In this document: in pieces, positions 22,941-26,938 of the stretch | Position numbering within the stretch: the first letter of the stretch is position 1 | How the letters are laid out: each line of letters begins with the position of its first letter | From: Bacteroidales bacterium UBA4243 | Lineage (GTDB): Bacteria > Bacteroidota > Bacteroidia > Bacteroidales > F082 | DNA: 26,938 nucleotides | Direction: 5' to 3' | Assembly: GCA_002396205.1 (NCBI GenBank) | Contig: DGXB01000059.1 | Location: 70,138-97,075 of the forward strand | Made by a program: the position numbers and the translations under genes | The notes under the pieces: model-generated | What the model was told of the DNA's origin: nothing | Database searches by the model: none | What the model saw: the letters and a program-made list of their open reading frames with translations, nothing else

Positions 22941-25424
22941 ATGCAACATCAATATTATTCCATCGGCGAAGTCGCCAAAATCGTCAACGGACAATTGGTA
23001 GGCGCTGATACTCAACTTAAAATAGCCGACTTGCTTATTGACAGTCGCCATCTCATCGATGCGCGGCAGGCCTTGTTTTTCGCTTTGAAGAGCCATAGGA
23101 ACGACGGGCATAAATATATCGAGGAGCTATATGAAAAAGGTGTGAGGGCTTTCGTGGTGACGCACTTGCCCGAACACGCCTGCCCGAATGCGACTTTCGT
23201 CGTCGTGGCCGACACCTTGAAGGCTTTGCAAACGTTGGCAGCCCATCATCGCCAGCGGTTCGACATCCCCGTCATTGGCATCACGGGCAGCAACGGCAAG
23301 ACCATCGTCAAGGAATGGCTCTACCAGATGCTTAGCCCCGACCATAACATCGTGCGCAGCCCGAAGAGCTACAACTCGCAGGTGGGTGTGCCGCTCTCGG
23401 TGTGGCAAATGAACGATGCCGATGATTTGGCCATCTTCGAGGCCGGCATCTCCGAACCCGAAGAGATGATGCCGCTGCAAGACGTCATCCGCCCGACCAT
23501 CGGCGTTTTCACCAACATCGGACAGGCCCACGATGAGAATTTCATCAACCGCGCCCAAAAGGCAGGGGAGAAGCTTAATTTGTTTACCAAAGCGGAGTCG
23601 CTGGTGTATTGTATGGATTATCCTGAGATACAGCAGGTTGTGATACGTTCAGGTATGGCTTCCAAGGTGAGGCTGTTCACTTGGAGTCGCAAGTTCACCG
23701 AAGCCACGCTCTTCGTCAGCGCGGTTGAAATGGGCGAGAGAAGCACCCGAGTGCAGTGCCAATATCAAGGCGAGACGCTCTCGTTCACGATTCCCTTCAT
23801 AGACGCGGCATCGGTCGAGAACGGCCTCCACTGCATCGCCGTGGGACTGCTGATGCAGATGAAGCCCGAAGTCATCGCCGAAAGGCTTATGTCGCTGACT
23901 ACCATTGCCATGCGCTTGGAAATCAAGGCGGGTATGAACAATTGCACCATCGTCAACGATTACTACAACTCCGACATCAACTCGCTTTCCATCGCCTTGG
24001 ACGTGATGCGGCAACAGCACCAGCACAAGCGCAATGTGGTCATTCTTTCCGACATCCTGCAAAGCGGTCGCAACGAGATGGACTTGTACACCGAGGTAGG
24101 ACAACTTCTTAAGAATAAAGGCGTTGACCTGCTGATTGGCATCGGCGAGGGCATCTCGCGGCAGGCCAACAAATTCGAGATGGAAAGCTGCTTCTTTCCC
24201 AATGTGGCCGACTTTTTGGCGCATTATCCCTTCTCGAAGTTCAACAACCAGACCATCTTGCTGAAAGGTGCCCGTGCTTTCGAGTTCGAGCAAATCGGCA
24301 TGGAATTGCAGGAGAAGGCGCATGAGACAGTGCTCGAAATCAACTTCAACCATTTGGTCGGTAATCTCAACCATTTCCGTTCCAAAATCAAGCCTGAGAC
24401 TAAGCTCATGGTGATGGTGAAGGCCTTCGGCTACGGCAGCGGCAACCTCGAGGTTTCGAATGTGCTTCAATTCCATAATGTTGATTACCTGACGGTTGCT
24501 TTCGCCGATGAGGGCGTTGAGCTGCGTCGTGCAGGCATCAATCTGCCCATCATGGTGATGAGTCCCGAGGTGAACAGCTACGACAACATCATCAAATACC
24601 ACCTTGAACCTGAGGTGTTCAGCTTCCGCAACTTGGAGTTCATTGAGCGGGCCATCGAGAACTTGGCCTTGCCCGAAGCCCATCCGCTCAACGTGCACAT
24701 CAAGCTCGATACGGGTATGCACCGCTTGGGCTTCTCCAACAGTGAGTTACCCGAGCTGATCCGTCGCATCAAGGCCAACCCGATGTTGCATGTGAAAAGC
24801 GTGTTCTCGCACCTTGCCACCGCCGACAATCCCGCCGAGGACGCATTTACGCTGAGCCAAATCCATAACTTCGAGGAAGGCAGCCGAATGATAGTGGAGG
24901 CATTCCCGCATGTGTTGCGCCACATCCTCAACACGGCAGGCATCACACGATTTCCGCAATACCAGTTCGACATGGTGCGTTTGGGCATCGGCCTTTATGG
25001 CGTACCTACCTGCGAGGCCGACAAGGGTGTCTTGCAACCCGTGGTCGCGCTCAAGACGACCATCAACCAAATCAAGGACATTCCTGCGGGCGACAGCATC
25101 GGCTATAATCGGCACGGTCGCGCCGAGCACGACATGCGCATCGGCATCATCCCGATTGGCTATGCCGACGGACTTGCGCGTTTGCTGGGCAATGGCAACG
25201 GCACATTCTATGTGAACGACAAACCCGTGAAAACCATTGGCGACATCTGCATGGACATGTGCATGATTGACCTGACGAACGTCGACGCTTCTGAGGGCGA
25301 CACCGTCGTCATCTTCGATGCCGAGCACGACATCAACGCCATCGCCAAGGCTTGTCAAACGATACCTTATGAAATCATGACCCGCGTCTCTCAAAGGGTG
25401 AAGAGGGTGTATTATCAGGAATGA
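22941..25424 (+). CDS. Bifunctional UDP-MurNAc-tripeptide:D-Ala-D-Ala ligase / alanine racemase (MurF-Alr fusion)
   Basis: 827 residues from ATG 22941; the frame is open back to 22671, but that stretch lies inside the pssA gene and promoter. Residues 1 to about 455 are MurF-like: SIGEVAKIVNGQLVG, DSRHLIDARQALFFAL, the ATP-binding loop ITGSNGKT (114-121), EAGISEPEEM, FTNIGQAHDENF, NDYYNSDINSLSIALDVM. Residues about 460-827 are alanine racemase: EINFNHLVGNLNHFRSK, the pyridoxal-phosphate lysine Lys494 in MVKAFGYGSGN, LDTGMHRLGF, GIGLYGV, SIGYNRHGRA with the likely catalytic Tyr, and PIGYADGL. The racemase makes D-alanine and the ligase adds D-Ala-D-Ala to the peptidoglycan precursor, so the fusion joins related steps. 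Such fusions are known in Bacteroidota. The stop lies within the terminator stem. Confidence 0.95.
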   Translation: MQHQYYSIGEVAKIVNGQLVGADTQLKIADLLIDSRHLIDARQALFFALKSHRNDGHKYIEELYEKGVRAFVVTHLPEHACPNATFVVVADTLKALQTLAAHHRQRFDIPVIGITGSNGKTIVKEWLYQMLSPDHNIVRSPKSYNSQVGVPLSVWQMNDADDLAIFEAGISEPEEMMPLQDVIRPTIGVFTNIGQAHDENFINRAQKAGEKLNLFTKAESLVYCMDYPEIQQVVIRSGMASKVRLFTWSRKFTEATLFVSAVEMGERSTRVQCQYQGETLSFTIPFIDAASVENGLHCIAVGLLMQMKPEVIAERLMSLTTIAMRLEIKAGMNNCTIVNDYYNSDINSLSIALDVMRQQHQHKRNVVILSDILQSGRNEMDLYTEVGQLLKNKGVDLLIGIGEGISRQANKFEMESCFFPNVADFLAHYPFSKFNNQTILLKGARAFEFEQIGMELQEKAHETVLEINFNHLVGNLNHFRSKIKPETKLMVMVKAFGYGSGNLEVSNVLQFHNVDYLTVAFADEGVELRRAGINLPIMVMSPEVNSYDNIIKYHLEPEVFSFRNLEFIERAIENLALPEAHPLNVHIKLDTGMHRLGFSNSELPELIRRIKANPMLHVKSVFSHLATADNPAEDAFTLSQIHNFEEGSRMIVEAFPHVLRHILNTAGITRFPQYQFDMVRLGIGLYGVPTCEADKGVLQPVVALKTTINQIKDIPAGDSIGYNRHGRAEHDMRIGIIPIGYADGLARLLGNGNGTFYVNDKPVKTIGDICMDMCMIDLTNVDASEGDTVVIFDAEHDINAIAKACQTIPYEIMTRVSQRVKRVYYQE

Positions 25425-25459
25425 AAAAAGGAGGACTGCAAGTCCTCCTTTTTTCATTC
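25419..25459. terminator. Perfect 19-bp bidirectional terminator containing both stop codons
   Basis: Arms 25419-25437 and 25441-25459 are perfectly complementary, with a GCA loop and A6/T6 tracts inside the stem. The murF-alr stop (25422-25424) and most of the atpG stop (25458-25460, minus strand) lie in opposite arms. Confidence 0.92.
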
Positions 25460-26330
25460 ATCCGTTCAGTGCCTCGGCGCCGCCCACAATGTCGATCAAC
25501 TCGTTGGTGATGACGTTTTGGCGGGCCTTGTTGTACTGGATTTTCAACTCTTGCGATAGCTGGTCGGCGTTGTCGCTGGCAATGTGCATGGCGGTCATGC
25601 GCGCGCCGTGCTCAGCCGTCAGCGTGTCGAGCATGATGGAGTAGAAGTTGGTGCGAATCACCTTTGGAATCAGGTTGTTGACAAAACTTTCCTTGTCTGG
25701 CTCGACGATGTAGTCCAGCGATGAGCCGTCGCTTTGCATTTCGGTCTTCAGCGGCAGCACCACCTCGCGCGATGGCACTTGCACGCCGGCGTTCTTGAAG
25801 TGGTTGAAGACCAACTCCACGCGGTCCACCTTTTGGCTGAGGAACAAATCCACCATCATGTCGCTGATTTCGGTGGCGATATCGTATGACATCTGCTCGG
25901 CCAATGGCGCATATTGTTTCTCCACCTTGATGCCGAACTTCTTGGCGTAGTCGTTGATCTTCTTTCCAACGAGGTAAACCACAACGTTTTCAGCGCCAAG
26001 GCTTTCCATGTACTCGTCGTACACTTGTTTGAAGAGCTTGCTGACGCTTGAGTTGTAGACGCCGCACAAGCCGCTGCTCGATGAGAAGGCCATCAGCGCG
26101 ACGCGTTTCACTTCGCGCTTTTCGGCCAATGGAATGCTGAATTCGCCTTCGAGCGAGCCAAGGTAGTTGGCCAGGGCTTCGCTCAGCTTGTTCTTGTAGG
26201 GCAAAAACCGTGTGGTGATGCCTTCGGTCTTTTTCAGCTTGGCCGCCGACACCATCTTCATCGCGCTCGTGATTTTCTGCGTCGAGGCGACGGAAGCGAT
26301 TCTGGCCCGTATTTCTTTTAGTGATGCCAT
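25458..26330 (-). CDS. atpG: F-type ATP synthase gamma subunit
   Basis: 290 residues, the normal length. Gamma is the central rotating shaft of F1, coupling proton or sodium flow through Fo to ATP synthesis on the alpha/beta hexamer. The N-terminal MASLKEIRARIASVASTQKITSAMKMVSAAKLKK is the conserved coiled-coil start. LMAFSSSSGLCGVYNSSVSK matches the GLCGxxN motif, and EHGARMTAMHIASDNADQLSQELKIQYNKARQNVITNELIDIVGGAEAL is the conserved C-terminal coil. It follows atpA on the same strand after an 83-base gap that holds an unusual palindromic repeat. A strong bidirectional terminator ends the transcript, so no further atp gene follows in this direction. Confidence 0.97.
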   Translation of the reverse strand: MASLKEIRARIASVASTQKITSAMKMVSAAKLKKTEGITTRFLPYKNKLSEALANYLGSLEGEFSIPLAEKREVKRVALMAFSSSSGLCGVYNSSVSKLFKQVYDEYMESLGAENVVVYLVGKKINDYAKKFGIKVEKQYAPLAEQMSYDIATEISDMMVDLFLSQKVDRVELVFNHFKNAGVQVPSREVVLPLKTEMQSDGSSLDYIVEPDKESFVNNLIPKVIRTNFYSIMLDTLTAEHGARMTAMHIASDNADQLSQELKIQYNKARQNVITNELIDIVGGAEALNG

Positions 26331-26335
26331 TATTT

Positions 26336-26413
26336 TTGCTTTTGGCTGCTGGCTATTGGCCTTTGGCTATTGGCAGGAATGGCCAGTAGCCAAAAGCCAG
26401 TAGCCAGAAGCAA
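26336..26413. repeat. Imperfect palindrome of TTGGCTATTGGC-type units between atpA and atpG
   Basis: The left arm (from about 26337) repeats TTGGCT(A/G)(T/C)TGGC-like units; the right arm (26390-26412) carries their complements (GCCAGTAGCCA and similar). The two arms align with a few mismatches and one insertion of about six bases. It fills the atpA-atpG gap and would form a long hairpin in the transcript. Confidence 0.7.
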
Positions 26414-26938
26414 TTATACAAAGTGTTCACTCAAATTCAACGCCTCTTCCTTCAGCACGGCCTTGATGTTGTCGTCGATCTTGCCGGCTTTCAGTTGTTC
26501 CAACACGTCCTTGTGCTTCACTTCCATGATGTCCAAGAACTGTTTCTCAAACTCAAGCACCTTGTTCTCAGGCACTTTGCTCAGCAAGCCGTTGGTGCCG
26601 CAGAAGATGATGGCAATCTGTTTCTCGACGGGCATGGGCGAGTATTGCGGCTGCTTCAGCAGTTCCACGTTCTTGCGGCCCTTGTCGAGGATGGCCAAGG
26701 TTGCGGCATCGAGTTCGGCGCCGAACTTCGAGAAGGCTTCCATCTCGCGGAACTGCGCTTGGTCGAGTTTCAGGGTGCCGGCCACTTTCTTCATCGACTT
26801 GATTTGGGCGTTGCCACCCACACGCGACACGGAGATACCGACGTTGATGGCGGGACGGATACCCGCATGGAAGAGGCTGGTTTCCAAGAAGATCTGTCCA
26901 TCGGTGATGGAGATGACGTTGGTCGGGATGTAGGCCGA
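26414..26938 (-). CDS. atpA: F-type ATP synthase alpha subunit, C-terminal part (5' end outside window)
   Basis: 175 codons are visible and the frame is open to the window edge. The segment SAYIPTNVISITDGQIFLETSLFHAGIRPAINVGISVSRVGGNAQIKSMKKVAGTLKLDQAQFREMEAF is the conserved alpha-subunit region including the catalytic-site-facing VSRVGG loop (the arginine-finger Arg). The C-terminal helical domain follows (LLKQPQYSPMPVEKQIAIIF). Alpha carries non-catalytic nucleotide sites and forms the F1 hexamer with beta. The stop is separated from the atpG start by the palindromic repeat region. The missing start lies beyond base 26938. The TTG-initiated frame at 26887 is only an internal codon. Confidence 0.96.
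   Translation of the reverse strand, partial: SAYIPTNVISITDGQIFLETSLFHAGIRPAINVGISVSRVGGNAQIKSMKKVAGTLKLDQAQFREMEAFSKFGAELDAATLAILDKGRKNVELLKQPQYSPMPVEKQIAIIFCGTNGLLSKVPENKVLEFEKQFLDIMEVKHKDVLEQLKAGKIDDNIKAVLKEEALNLSEHFV

Overview
This 26.9-kb window looks like a chromosomal segment of a Bacteroidales member (phylum Bacteroidota). The evidence is a set of Bacteroidota-type -7 promoter boxes (TAnnTTTG) in front of many genes, a fused MurF-alanine racemase gene, and several families typical of the phylum (DUF4837, DUF4296, a 735-residue RecQ, kdsD next to lptB). Most genes are moderately GC-rich. I cannot assign a genus from the sequence alone.

Layout. Positions 1-2727 hold the 3' three quarters of purL. 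Next come an AlbA_2/GHKL-type regulator of lower GC (2966-4411), a YbaK-type deacylase overlapping a GNAT acetyltransferase, and a copZ-copA copper pair (5516-7630) that meets an AI-2E-family membrane protein tail to tail. Positions 8911-11517 encode an MltD-like lytic transglycosylase with two LysM domains and a DUF4837 lipoprotein. These are followed by a small lipoprotein, a stand-alone HsdR-N-type nuclease-fold protein, a GtrA-like membrane protein, queA, a short secreted protein with a three-unit Cys-Cys repeat, a polyprenyl diphosphate synthase and a lipoprotein of mixed composition. Positions 16916-17628 form a compact mobile-element-like unit: a Y1/HUH transposase gene bracketed by inverted REP-like palindromes. 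After it come a DUF4296 lipoprotein and recQ on the minus strand, kdsD and lptB on the plus strand, pssA on the minus strand, murF-alr on the plus strand, and the atpA(partial)-atpG end of an F-type ATP synthase operon on the minus strand.

Many genes serve envelope building: kdsD and lptB for lipopolysaccharide, murF-alr and the MltD-like enzyme for peptidoglycan, pssA for phospholipid, the polyprenyl synthase for isoprenoid carriers, and GtrA for glycan or lipid carriers. The rest are housekeeping genes (purL, queA, recQ, atpA, atpG) and a copper-handling pair.

The most notable observations are: (1) a copper P-type ATPase whose reading frame is intact but which lacks essentially the whole nucleotide-binding (N) domain between DKTGT and the P-domain; (2) a single-domain HUH transposase flanked by REP-like double hairpins with compensatory base changes, one of which forms the 3' end of a neighbouring gene; (3) a secreted Lys-rich protein with three 15-residue DCC repeats; (4) a perfect 15-bp inverted repeat ending one base before a lipoprotein start codon; and (5) a set of intergenic palindromes and AT-rich repeats, including one inside the atp operon.
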